A stretch of DNA of 64,000 bases from Euryodendron excelsum (lineage: Eukaryota > Streptophyta > Magnoliopsida > Ericales > Pentaphylacaceae), in assembly GCA_033060915.1 (NCBI GenBank), contig CM065381.1, positions 38,291,336 through 38,355,335 of the forward strand, in the 5' to 3' direction. The notes beneath the pieces are model-generated. The model saw only the letters and a program-made list of their open reading frames with translations, ran no database searches and was not told the origin of the DNA. Positions within the stretch are counted from its first letter, which is position 1, and every line of letters begins with the position of its first letter. Below are positions 31,061 through 42,270 of the stretch, one piece after another. Position numbers and translations under genes: made by a program.

Positions 31061-32294
31061 CTCCCACCCTTGTCCGATTCTGTTAATGTCTAAGGTTTCC
31101 CTTCAAAAGCCTATCTCTCTCCCTGTTCTAAAAGAACCTTTTTTTAAAGTTTTCCTAAACCTTTTTTCCACAAAAAATTTTAAGCGCCAAATTTTCTAAA
31201 AAATTTGGTAAAGTCCCGTCTATAAAAGACCTCTATAACGTCACACAACTGTAAACTCACAATGCCACCAAACAGGTAATACATCTCCACTTGCCCAACA
31301 CGGGGCACAGACAGGCAAACATCATTTTTTCTTTCTCGACACCATTTTCTCACCTTTTTTTTTCTCTTTCAAACACTTTCAAAAAAGTTCACAGCTTTTC
31401 CAAAAATATACAAAACTTATAAAAAAATATTTCTAGAATTTTTTAGCGCAACAATCCAATACCCTCGGGATTTATTCCTCAATTTTTCTTAATTTTTCAC
31501 ATTTTTGAACCTTTTCTAATTTTTGAAAAATTAAAAAAATATAATTGTTTTCAAAAAATTATGAAACTTCACACGGTTATTCAAAACATTTTTCTAAGAC
31601 ATCCTACGCAAAAACTTGCAAGAAAATGCATCACCCAGTACCCAAATTACTAGGTTTTCTAACCCTACAGGAAACCCTTTTCGCTGAAACATGATAATCT
31701 ACAAAAACTCACTCAAATGATTACCAAAACACAAAAAAGACTCTGTAGTTGCGTTCAAAATATTCAAGAACCTCAATTTCAACTATACACGTGCTTCAAA
31801 TGGGAATCTACGCTTTGAAATCAATCGAAAAGAAGAAAACTCACATTTTGGGATTTTTCGGCAATTTCTTCTTCTTCGGCGACCTTCGGGCGATGACGTC
31901 ACTTCCCGGTGACTCCTTGGCGTTCCACAAACAATCCTCGGCAATGCACAAGCAAAATGCCTCGAAAGATTTTGGAAAGAAAACTCAAAAAATGCAAAAC
32001 CAAGCAAAAGCCCACAAACCTATAGCTGCTGTTTTAAGAAATCTGGCAAGCCGTGTGCCACTTATAGTGACACACAAAAAAACCCAAGCCTGGCACCACT
32101 ATGAGTGGTGCACAGCCAAGCTGGGCCCTGCCTCGGCCTTTTGTCTTCCAAAACCAATTTTAAATGGCCTCTTAACCCCATTTTTAATCTTTAACCTCTA
32201 ATTTTCAAAATTTCAAACCTCCGATCCCTTTGATTGCCTTGCGACCTTCATTTGGTACTTACTTTATCATTTTATGCCTTCAATAGGTAAAGAC
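31061..32294 (+). other. AT-rich 3' untranslated region, element 2
   Basis: No gene seen. It holds T-rich and A-rich runs and a TATAAAAG at 31221-31228 of unknown relevance. The 150-codon ORF at 31749-32201 has no recognisable domain. Confidence 0.5.
32053..32112 (+). promoter_or_regulatory. LTR-type palindromes outside the LTR
   Basis: Two palindromes (GTGTGCCACT/AGTGACACAC at 32053-32075 and TGGCACCACT/AGTGGTGCA at 32091-32112) of the kind otherwise found just upstream of the LTR TATA boxes. Here they lie about 200 bp before the 3' LTR. Confidence 0.55.
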
Positions 32295-32311
32295 AGAAAA
32301 AGAGGGGCAGC
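32295..32311 (+). other. Polypurine tract, element 2
   Basis: AGAAAAAGAGGGGCAGC abuts the 3' LTR and matches the tract at 18098-18113. Confidence 0.8.
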
Positions 32312-33220
32312 TATTAGCACCCCATTTTGGCCACTTGACGATGTCCTACCCGATTAGAAGCCCTTAGAAACCAACGCAAGCATACTCAAGCCAAACTGGC
32401 TTTCCAAGTTCAACCCGATTAGTCAACCACTTCGCAGGCGCACTGGGTCCAATAGAGGCAAAATGACCAGAATGCCCCTCGTGCATTAGTCTATCCAATC
32501 CAGCCCAACACGTCTTCCATAAGACGATAAGTCAATTCAAATTCAAAGTCAAATCCAATTGTCCCATCATTTGAGAAAATTGATCCCTCATTGACTGTAA
32601 GACTTTTCAACCCAATATGGGACAATCACCAAGAAAGTTTATTCCCCAGATCGGTAAAACCCCTTTCTTTGGAAGAGTGGTTCACTTCTGGCGCTTGCTA
32701 GCCCGCCAATGTAGAATGTTCGCTAATCCAACACGTTCTTTAAGAAAGCACAAACCCCTTAAGAATGGAAGATCGTCCAAGTCCGGCACGTTCTTTGAAA
32801 AAGCACAAAGCCCTCAAGAACGGAAGATCGTCCCAGTTCGACACGACTTTCCAAAAAGTTTATCCCTTAAGGCGGTAAGACTCTTTCAAACCTGTCTACC
32901 AAGAAAGTACCAATTCCTCAGACAGAAGTCTAGACCAGATCCAGACTAGTCAACACCAACGCTTGCTAGCCCGTCCCGATGAAAAATGACAATTTTTGTC
33001 ACAGCGGGCCTGACACGTTCTTTGAGAAAGTATCAATTCCTCATAATGGTAAGACCATCTTTTTAGGCCATTCCTAGATGGTCTGGCATGTCTAGTACCA
33101 TCCAGTCAACTCTGGTCTTTTCCTGGAGGTTCCTTAATCAAAATAACCATTTTGCCCCTGGGCAACCAAATGCCCTAGGAAACCACACTGTTTTTGGGTA
33201 TCAAACTGGTAACACTCCAA

Positions 33221-33415
33221 TCAACTCTGGTCAACCCAGTCAACCTTGGTAAACTCTAGCTAACTCTGGTCAACTTAGTCAACTCTAGTCAACCTAGTCA
33301 ACCTTGGGCAACTCCAGTCAACTCTGGTCAACCCCAGTCAACCTCGGTTAACCCCAGTCAACCCTAGTCAATTTTAGTTAACACTGGTCAACCCGATCAA
33401 TCTTAGTCAATCCTG
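33221..33415 (+). promoter_or_regulatory. GTCAA (W-box core) array in LTR-B4
   Basis: Thirteen exact GTCAA within 195 bp, in units such as CTGGTCAACCCCA. The reverse complement TTGAC is the W-box core bound by plant WRKY factors; most copies extend to TTGACC or TTGACT forms. LTR-B1 keeps about five and LTR-B2 about four. Confidence 0.6.
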
Positions 33416-33852
33416 GAGCTCTCAGGATGAGGTGACGGCCATCCTATCACTATTTTCAACAACAGCTTTGGGAATCAAATCGGTAACCTCCAAGGCACTT
33501 TCCAGAGTATTCCCTTCCATTTCTAGCTGGGCCCCATTGTCCGACACTTTCCTTTTCAAACCAGAACCTCCTTACTCCACTTCGAGTGAAGCATGACTAA
33601 TTTTTAGCCTTGAGCAACTTCGAGAGGTGCACACCAACCCCCAAGGCTATCAAAAGCGGTTACAAATCGATCAGCATCAAACTAGCCCCGTATCCAACCT
33701 TTTCTTCAGCCCTCATAAATGAGCCTGCGCCACTCTTAGTGGTGCACAACCAAGCTTAAGATGTGCACCACTAAGAGTGGTGCACAGTCCCTCTATTTTT
33801 GCACTATAAACATAGACCTCCCCCCTCACTGTTTTGGGTCAAAAAAATATTC

Positions 33853-33857
<5 letters not shown>

Positions 33858-33896
<39 letters not shown>
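33858..33896 (+). repeat. (CT)n microsatellite in the start region
   Basis: About 39 bp of CT repeats some 50 bp past the TATA box. It is about 24 bp in LTR-B3 and absent from LTR-B2. Confidence 0.9.
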
Positions 33897-33898
<2 letters not shown>

Positions 33899-36133
33899 CC
33901 AGTCCTACCGGCCTAGCCTTAGCCCGAAGTTCTGAAGCCTTAGTCTCCTAGCTCCACTGAAGGTCCGCCTCACTACCCGAAAGCTCTCGAAGTCTCCCTA
34001 ATTTCAAGGCCTGAGCCTCCATCAAAGAAAGAAGAAATGAGACAAGGTAATCTCTAGTTTACCTTTCTGTACTCCCCTACTCACTCTTCTCCTTCCGAAC
34101 CCACTTGGGTTCTTCTCTTTTTTATAACCCTATCTCTAAACCCCCTTTTCTTGCATGCTTCGAACAAGAGGACGTTAAGTCCATGTCGAGAGTGAGTGGG
34201 AGGAGACTACCGATCGGGACTCTCTTCTTGATTCTCACTTGCTTCACAGTATGGCCTTAGGGCCCTCTTGCAATATGGTGATACTTAACCTTGTATAATT
34301 CATACCGTTACTATTGTCAAATTACATGTACATTATTGCGATTTCTATCTCTAAAAACCGCTTTCAAAGTTATTTTCTAAAAACTACGATTCTAGGTTGA
34401 TCCTAACCTTTTCATGGTTAGGGTTTTCCTAGAGAAGTGTGATATTTGGAACGGCTCCTGTTAGCCTACATTTGTGTCTCTGTAAAAACATGATCTCAAA
34501 ATGATCCTAGTTCTTTCATGATTAGGGTTGTTTCAAGAAATGTGTGACATTCAAAACAATCCAAAAAGGTTTACATTTTTGGCCCCGTGCCTTTGTTGTT
34601 TTTCAAGCTGCGAGCCTAAAGCAATTCTAGCCTTTCAATGGCTAGAATGGCTTTAGGCAAAGTGTGATATTCATTTGGATGTCTAAAATTCAAGTTAGGG
34701 TTTCGGGCCCTAAAATATGTTTTCAAAAGACTCGATTTTCGAACCATTTATAAAACTCACATTTGTTAAACCCTAGAAGTTCAATCCTTGGAAAATCTTG
34801 TCTTTGTCAACTTAGAAACCTCGTATTTCAAAACTCTCAAAAATCCTCAATTTCCAAATCAATCAAACCTTTCCTTTTCAAATTTTCCTTTTTAAAATTG
34901 ATCGAATCAAAACCTTCCATTTCAAATCTCTCAAATCACTCCTTTTTCAAACCTTCCAAATTTAAACCTTAAATCAACTCCTCCTATTATGGAAACAATC
35001 CAAACTTACCTTTTTCAAGCAAATCAAATCTTTTTCAGAAAGGAAAGAAAACATTTCCAAATTTTTTCAAATCTTCCAAATTTTTTCAAATCTTTGGAAA
35101 CAAATCAAATCTTTTTCAAAAAAGAAAACAAATCTTTTCCAAAAAGGAAATAAAATAGTTTCAAAATTCTCAAATCAAATCTTTTTCAAATCGAGTTAAA
35201 TCTCTTCAAATCAAATCAAGTCTTTTTGGAAAGGAAACATTTCTGAATCCAATTTTCCTCAAAAGGAAATATTTCAAAAATCAAATCTTCTTAAAAAGGA
35301 AACATTTTCAAATCTAATCTTCATGAAAAAGGAAACATTTTCAAAATCCAATCTTCTTGAAAAGAAAATCTTTTAAAGTCAAAAATTTCCTTAAAAGGAA
35401 ATATTTTCAAACTAAAACTTTCTAAAAATGAAAACTTTCTAGAAATAGAAACCCATTTCAAAATTTCAATTCTTTTGGACTCTTGTCTGAACTACAGCTG
35501 ACTTAATCGTCTTTAAGGAGGTACGTAGACAACGCTTCATGGGGTGCGGTCGCAACCCTTTTCAAACTTCGAATCCTATAACCATTTTCAAACTCAATTC
35601 TATCTTTCAAACTCTTTTTTTCAAACTTTGTTTTCAAATATTTTCTAGGTGGATTGCATTAAACATAGGTAACCAGTGAGTCATAATTAAGTGAGTGAAA
35701 GGTGAATAAACATATAGGTACCGTAAGGGCAGGGTAGGGTGATAGTCTTAGGACATTTTCCCTACACATAACCAACCCTCAGACTTAAGAATTTATGTTT
35801 CAAAGACCAAAACTGGAGTCAATTTTGAAAAGGGCTTTCCAACATTTTTAGGGTTATCTACCTTCTAAAACCCTCTCATGAGGATGTTTTTCAAAAATAC
35901 TTTCCAAAACCTAAGTTTAGCCCTCGGGTTTTACTTGGTGTAGATGACCTAGCACATCTTTAAATATGTTAGGTGGCGACTCTAAAAACTTTTTCAAAAA
36001 GCCCTAATTAATTCCATTTTAAAAACTCAAACCCCGTTGCATTTGTCCTTTTAGGAGGATGAGTTCTAATGAGAGAGCACCGTGTTTTTTTCCCAAGCCA
36101 AGAGGGCTTGGAGTCCAAAAACGGGGTGTGACA

Positions 36134-37271
36134 GCAGTGTCCTGTCTATCTAATCTGCTCGAAAGTGCAGTCAACTAACCAGCAATGTCTGTCTACCACT
36201 GACTTTGCTCTGTCTGCTGAACTATCATCTACTTCTGAATGGCAGCAAGAGTTTGAGAATGTAGCAATAACATCTAACTCTGTTGCTGAAGTAGTGTCTC
36301 TATGGTGGATCCTCCCTGACCCTACTACTGCTGATCTATTTGAGGTGGTCGCTGAGTTGCCTATTATCCCAGCTAAATTGGCTGAGGATGAGCTGCCTAG
36401 GCTCTATTCTAAATACCCCCAACTGTCCTGCTAACCTCTTCTTCGTGACCAAGTCAATGTCCGTCCTCGAAGTCATGAGGACCACGTCAACAAAACTCAC
36501 CCCCGCTGCCCTAATCCTGGCAGTGATAAAGCAATCAAAAGGGATGCTAGCCTGGGTGGTCGTTAATTGAGTGCCAACCTAAAGTGTCATATACATGAAG
36601 TGAGACAAATCGATGGTTCGACCTGTCCCAATAGCCTATATAACATGGCCCCTAAATCTACTACACTCCACTGTCTTACTCAAAGGAAAAATAGTGTAGC
36701 ATGCCCAAAGGAAAAATGGGTGATATCGAGAGGCAAGTTGCCTAATAAGCACCTGGGAAGTAAGCCATGTCTCCCCAAAGGCAAAAATCTCTGCACACAT
36801 CTCCTCATGGGAGGGGGCACCCAACCTGTCATAACTGAATTAGGGGTCAACTACCTTGGGGAGGTTAAACTGCTCGACAAATGAATCAAGAGTAATCACT
36901 ATCTCACTATCCCTAACCTAGGATTGGATGATAAAACGATCAGTGGTCACGTCTAAAGAAATGTTGGCCATGAACTCAGCCACCAGAGTAGCTGAGTACT
37001 GACCCTTAAACCTAGCTAAACCTAACCACTAGCGCTGAGTCAGAGGCTCAAGCCAAAGGTATGGCTCCTCATTCAACTGACTCACAACCCAACACCTCTC
37101 AACCACTATCTTCATCCTACCCTAGAGTTAGCTATGCTCTCTCTCCTTCTCTATCCCAGGGAAGTGAGTCTTATCATATTCCTCCTCTCTACCAATTTGA
37201 GATGCTCGACGAGCCTACTGGGCCAGTGTATTGGCCAGGGCAAGCCTTGACCCCGACACTTCACTAGCCAT
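36134..37271 (-). pseudogene. Athila envelope-like ORF (decayed, 3'-truncated)
   Basis: Third ORF of an Athila-type retrotransposon, of the kind annotated as envelope-like or putative plant transposon protein; its role is not established. The start is the minus-strand ATG at 37271 (MASEVSGSRLALAN). Then come a basic/charged segment, an LVAEFMANISLD block, LDSFVEQFNLP, an HPFFLWACYTIFPL block, IDLSHFMYM and ITARIRAAGVSFVDVV. Several in-frame stops (mostly TAG or TAA) break it. The reading stops at 36134 where LTR-B4 begins, so the 3' end is lost or displaced. It lies downstream of pol in the same orientation, as in Athila. Confidence 0.6.
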
Positions 37272-38086
37272 GATAATGATAACTCCAGAAACAATATAGT
37301 AGTAAATGAACAATAGCACACTCCCCCAACCCCCGCAAACTCCTAAGAATAAAAGTAGCAATAATTTAAAATAGGAGAATGGGAGTAGAAATACCTATAA
37401 GAGGTCAGACTATGGCAAGTTTGAAAAGTGGGGTCCACCAAAATGATCTGGCAGGGCCTCGCAGCGTCAGAGTAACTCGTGCCTCTCAAAAATCTCTCTA
37501 CCTAAGCGATCAAACGAGAATCAAATGAGATCAATCAGCCTTATATAGAATTTCAAACACCGATTGATCGGTTCAATAATTCGATCGATCCCCCTAACGA
37601 ACGATTGATGCCTTGTGTTACCAATCGAATGGCCGATCGATTGTTTACACTCACCTTTGATCGTTTGGTAATGAATGCTCTTGAAAGCCCAAACAATGTC
37701 GACGTGTCCAATCAATCGGATGATGGAGGGGAAACACCCACTAACTCATGCTAGTAACCCTTCTAAAATTCTACAAACCATTAGAATTACCAAATACACC
37801 ATTGAATAGAGTACAAACCATCAAAATGGTCCCCCCCCCCCCCCAACAAGCTTAAAGATTACAATGCCCCTATTGCGAGAGAACAAAGCCATGAAAGAAT
37901 AAAGGAAAGAGGGGAAATGAAAGGAACAAGCGAATAAATGCAGCACACCCACATTTTATAACCAAGCATAAAGAAGTACAATGGCATAATAGAAATGGCA
38001 TGAATAATAGAGTTGCCACAATACACTGTTACAAGAACTGAGCCTCTAACTATCATTCTCTTAAAAATTACGCAATTACTTTTTCT
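37272..38086 (-). other. Athila spacer, no gene seen
   Basis: Spacer between the envelope-like ORF and the next small ORF. It holds a cluster of CGAT/GATCGATT words (37550-37650) and a run of 14 C (37831-37844). Confidence 0.5.
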
Positions 38087-38329
38087 TCATGTCAGAGGAG
38101 TTGCCCTTTGGTTTCTTAGATTTCGCAAGGGGTCATGAATGGGACGGGGAGAGTTAGTAAGAAGATATGGGGCCACCAAGCAAGCCACATCTATGGCATG
38201 CTCCTCTTGGAGACCCGACTCAGTAATGTGGACAAAAGCCTTCAGAACAACTTCATATTCGGGATCAACCTCACCCTTGTTGACAATGGTCGACTTGCTC
38301 ATCTCACCTCCAGTTTTGGAGGCCATAAA
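38087..38329 (-). CDS. Short Athila-region ORF, function unknown
   Basis: An 80-codon open frame from an internal methionine (MASKTGGEMSKSTIVNKG), inside a 114-codon frame starting at 38431. No domain recognised. It lies between the end of pol and the envelope-like ORF. It may be a fragment of a longer lost frame. Overlapping plus-strand ORFs at 38135 and 38139 are shadows. Confidence 0.2.
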   Translation of the reverse strand, partial: FMASKTGGEMSKSTIVNKGEVDPEYEVVLKAFVHITESGLQEEHAIDVACLVAPYLLTNSPRPIHDPLRNLRNQRATPLT

Positions 38330-38813
38330 GATGGAGAGATGGAAAGGAGAAAGGAAGAACAAGAAAGCAAGAGAAATGAAGAAAGTTTGAGAAAGAACTA
38401 ACTCACATGTGAATATAAAGCACTCCCCCAACTTTCTAAATTGGATACTTCCCTCTCACCAATAATGCACCTAACTAAGACAAAGGCTCGAAGAATCTCT
38501 GCACCCTCTCTCTCTCCTTACACTCTTAACAATCGACACAAAAGAATCCCAAATAACCAAAAGAAAAAAAAGACAAAACTAAGATAAAATGAAAGAAGTG
38601 ATGGCATCCTTCATGAACAATAAAGTGTAGTACTAGAATAGCATAAGAAACTCAAAGAGAAGTTGACCACACTCTACCTCTAACTAAAGAATGCCATAAA
38701 CAAAACTAAGAAAAAGGAAAATAAAAAATCCTACTCCTAAACTAAGCATCATCAATGGACCATTATCAAACCATGATTGGCGGATCAATGAGATCTACAC
38801 AATTTATCTCTCC
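38330..38813 (-). other. Athila region after pol, no gene seen
   Basis: About 480 bp of AT-rich sequence between the pol stop and the small ORF. No conserved motif recognised. Confidence 0.5.
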
Positions 38814-39960
38814 TTAAAATGGCTCAAAGTAGGGCTTTAAACGTTGCCCATTAACCTTGAAAGGTGAGTCATCGTTGATATTTTGCACCTCCACCGCTCC
38901 ATGAGGAAACACTTGCTTAATTTAGTAAGGGCCCGACCACTTAATTTGACACTTATCCAGGAATAAATGTAAATGTGAATCATAAAGTAGAACCTTTCGA
39001 TCAACTTTGAAAGATTTTTTCAAGATATGTTGGTCCTGAAAAGCCTTCATTCGAGCCTTAAAAGTTTTAGCATTCTCAAATGCATCGTTCTTAACTTCTT
39101 CTAACTCAGGAGTTCAAGCTTTCTATGGATTCCCTCTTCATCAAAACTTTCATTATATTGGCGAATTGCTCAAAAGGCTTTATGCTCAATCTCAACCGAA
39201 AGGTGACAAGTCTTCCCATAAACAAGCCTATAAGGAGAAGCACCAAGTATAGTCTTATATGCCGTTTGGTAGGCCCATAAAGCATCAACTAACTAGAGAG
39301 ATCAATCCTTCCTATTTGGACTGATAGTTTTCTCGAGAATATGCTTAATCTCTCGGTTAGCCAACTCAACTTAGCCTTGGGTTTGTGGATGATAGGGAAG
39401 TCCAACCTTATGCATTACTCCATATTTATGCATCAAAGTGGCAAATGGTTTGTTGCAAAAGTGAGAGCCCCCATCGTTAATTATAGCTCGGGGCATGCGA
39501 AATCTAGAAAGTATATTTTTCTTCAAAAACTTAACAACTATATGATGGTCATTAGTCCTAGAAGCTATGGCCTCAACCCACTTACTCACATAGTCAATAG
39601 CCACAAAAGGCTTTATAAAATGGCCCCAACAAAGGATCTGGGAAATGGCTCTATAAAGTCAACTCCCCAACAATAAAAAATTCCTAAAATGTTAATGGGG
39701 GAAAGAGGTATCATGTGCCACCTAGAAAGAGTTCCTACTCTTTGGCACCTATCACATGCTAAATAAAATGTATGGGTATCCTTAAACATTGTAGGCCAAT
39801 ACAAATCACATTGTAAAATCTTGGTTGTGGTCCTGTTTGAAGAGAAGTATCCTCCACAAGTATGAGAATGGAAAAATGCCATCACACTATTGAACTCCTC
39901 ATCCGACACACACCTTCGAACTACTTGATCTGAGCAGTACTTTAAGTGTGGCTTATCCTA
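38814..39960 (-). pseudogene. pol: Athila integrase (decayed)
   Basis: Integrase joins element cDNA to host DNA. Reading the minus strand: a zinc-finger-like N-terminus (HSHTCGGYFSSNRTTTK, then CDRCQR), first catalytic Asp in WGVDF, then AIDYVSKWVEA, second Asp in INDGGSHF, YHPQTQG, and VELANREIK with the likely catalytic Glu. The end is KVNGQRLKPYFEPF and a stop at 38814-38816. The usual GGHFS histidine is Tyr here, a single transition. Stops and frame changes occur, for example a TAG directly after the PQTQG block. Athila assignment rests on the wording of these blocks. Confidence 0.8.
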
Positions 39961-40101
39961 AAAAAATTACCTCATAACCCGAAAGAATTTCTTTTTGTCC
40001 AAGGAAGACCAATTAGCAGGAATGGCTGTTGTAGCCAAATAATTGGCTAAGTTTGCATACGAAGGGGTAAGAGTGTGTGTTAGGGCTTGACAAAGCATAA
40101 G

Positions 40102-40590
40102 TTATTCATCAGGGAAGGTCTCTTTAATGGGGGAGTCATCAATGGTGGGAGCCTTAAAGGGAAGTCTAGAAAGGTAGTCCACAAGCATGTTCTTGACCCC
40201 CTTCTTGTCTTTAATCTCAAGATTGAACTCTTGAAGAAGAAGAATCCACCGGATCAACTTAGTCTTAGCATCTTGTTTGGACAATAAATATTTGAGGGCG
40301 GTGTGATCAGTGTAAACAATCACTAATGAGCCCACCAAGTAAGAACGAAACTTGTCCAAAGCAAAGACTATAGCCAACAATTCTTTTTCAGCAGTGATCT
40401 AGTTCACTTGGGTGTCATTCAATGTCTTGCTAACGTAGTGAAGGACATGAGGCTTCTTGTCCTTTCTTTGGCCCAAAACGGCTTCTATGGTGTAATCACT
40501 AGCATCACACATAAACTCAAAGGGTAGACTCCAATCCAAAGGTTGGATTATAGGAGCCATGGTTAAATGATTCTTCAATTTATTGAATGC
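40102..40590 (-). pseudogene. pol: Athila RNase H (decayed)
   Basis: RNase H degrades the RNA strand during reverse transcription. Best open stretch 40102-40380: [49 protein letters not shown] and a DYLSRL end. These are the standard blocks of Ty3/gypsy RNase H, including the YTDH aspartate. Upstream sequence to about 40590 continues the domain in other frames. Confidence 0.8.
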
Positions 40591-40599
40591 TAGTTGGCA

Positions 40600-41500
40600 A
40601 GATGGAGTTCACTCAAATGGTGTATCTTGCGCTAATAAGGCACATAAAGGCCTAGAGATGGTACTAAAAGATTGAATGAAACGTTGGTAGAAACTGGTAT
40701 GCCCAAGAAAGGATCTCATATCTTTAATTGTCCTAGGGGTGGGTAGTTTTTGAATCAACTCAACCTTGGTGGGATCTACCTTAATACCCCTATCGAAAAT
40801 GATGTGGCCTAAGGCTATATCGTGTGTCACCATAAAGTGACACTTCTCTAAATTTAAAACTAGATGACTCTCCTCACATCGCTTAAGCACAGACTTTAGA
40901 TTGGTTAGACATTGTTCATATGTGTCCCCATAAACTGAGAAATCATCCATGAAGACCTATAAAATCCGCTTTATCATATCACTAAAAAATGCTCATCATG
41001 CATCTTTGAAAAGTGGCAGGAGTATTACATAACCCAAAGGGCATCCACTTATAAGCGAATGTCCCAAAGGGGCATGTGAATATTGTTTTATCTTGGTTTT
41101 TCATGGCTATTTCTAGTTGGTTGTATATGGAATAACCATCAAGGAAACAATAATATGTCTATACATGTACGCCACCCGATTTGTATCAACTCATTGTTCT
41201 CATTACACATCATCGTCACTCTAGATTTCTTAGCGATGACTTGAGTTGGGCTAACTCACCTAGAGTTGAATATGGGGTAAATGATACCTGTATCAAGCAA
41301 TTTTTGAACCTCTCCTCTCACAACATCTTTCATAGTTAGGTTTAATCACCATTGCATTTGATGCACCGGTTTAGTTCCTTCCTCAAGGTAAATGCAATGA
41401 GTACACACAAGAGGGCTAATCCCATGAAGATTGGCAGTCGTCCAACCGATGGCTTTTTGGTGCCTCTTGAGCACCTCCAACAAACTCTCTTCTTGAATCT
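40600..41500 (-). pseudogene. pol: Athila reverse transcriptase (decayed, internal deletion)
   Basis: Reverse transcriptase copies the element RNA into DNA. Pieces on the minus strand: KAIGW and an H-I-LEEG block near 41400, LLDTGIIYPI near 41290, FLDGYSIYNQ near 41130, FTCPFGTFAYKWMPFGL, then the catalytic FMDDFSVYGD at about 40950, HFMV, LGHIIFDRGIKVD and RSFLGHTSFYQRFI. The segment between the GW block and FLDGY is shorter than normal. A TAG lies directly before the FMDD block. The part from 40950 to 40609 is open for 113 codons. Confidence 0.8.
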
Positions 41501-41879
41501 CCTATAGACATAAAGATATGACTACCAGATATGACTCGCCCTCTTCTAAAAATGAATATTTAAGAGTGGAGGGCAATGGTTTTCTTTTGGGTATTGGGGC
41601 TTTGAGTTTTGATGGTTGAGGTTTAATAGGGTTAGGAGTTAAAGACTCAAAAGTGGGGGTCCATTAACCCACGCCATGACAGGTACTACCTCTAACTCAC
41701 TAACCTCTTCACCTACCCCCTCCTCTTCATCTTCCATGCAAACTAGACCCTTGCTAAACATAAGCGCTCTAGCCAATGGGACCTCTACGTAATGCCTCTC
41801 GAAATGATCTTGGATGAGAGTATTGAGAAAATTTACTTCCCTAATATCCTCACACTCACTTGGTTACTTTCCTGTATAA

Positions 41880-42270
41880 AACATGTTTATCTTGATGGTC
41901 GTGTTGCCAAAAGACAACTTCAAAAGACCAACCCGCACACGAATGATGGCATCACATGTGGCTAAGAAGGGGTGACCAAGAATGACTGGTATGTGATTTT
42001 GTGCATTGGGGTCCACAATTGGATGAGTGTCCAAGACAACAAAGTTGCAGGACAGTAAAATTTCTCCACTAGCACCAAAGTGTCTTCCACTACCCCCTTG
42101 GTGCCTTAATCGACCTATCCGTAAGTTGAAGTGTGAGTCTAATAAACTTAAGTTCTCCTAGACCTAACTGCTCATACATCAAGTATGGCAATAGGTTCAC
42201 ACTTGACCCTAGATCAAGTAAGCAACCTTCAATCTTATGATCTCCAATAATACAAGTAACCGTGGGACAT
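41880..42270 (-). pseudogene. Athila aspartic protease remnant
   Basis: The retroviral-type protease that cuts the polyprotein. The minus strand shows LDLGSSVNLLPY near 42215, matching the DLGASVNLLP active-site block of Athila elements, followed by YEQLGLGELK and LQLTDRSIK. A double stop follows near 42100 and the frame decays. The stretch 41500-41880 between it and RT holds linker sequence without a clear motif. Confidence 0.6.

Larger units (their letters stand above)
32312..36133 (+). mobile_element. LTR-B4: 3' LTR of element 2
   Basis: 3,822-bp LTR from TATTAGCACCCC to GTGTGACA. Its right end abuts Athila envelope-like sequence, with GCAGT as the first five flanking bases. Features: a long GTCAA array, palindromes at 33726-33785 and TATAAACA at 33805-33812. 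There is a (CT)n run at 33858-33896 and a clean donor-like ACAAG|GTAATC at 34047. The G-poor tract spans about 34700-35460, and the island about 35470-35550. Confidence 0.85.

Noticed and set aside
31221..31228. Internal TATAAAAG promoter in element 2
   Set aside because: A single word in AT-rich sequence without a conserved context or downstream gene.
31749..32201. 150-codon plus-strand ORF in element 2
   Set aside because: No motif, no counterpart in elements 1 or 3, and it overlaps palindromes near the PPT.
39341..39676. 111-codon plus-strand ORF
   Set aside because: Shadow of the Athila integrase on the minus strand.
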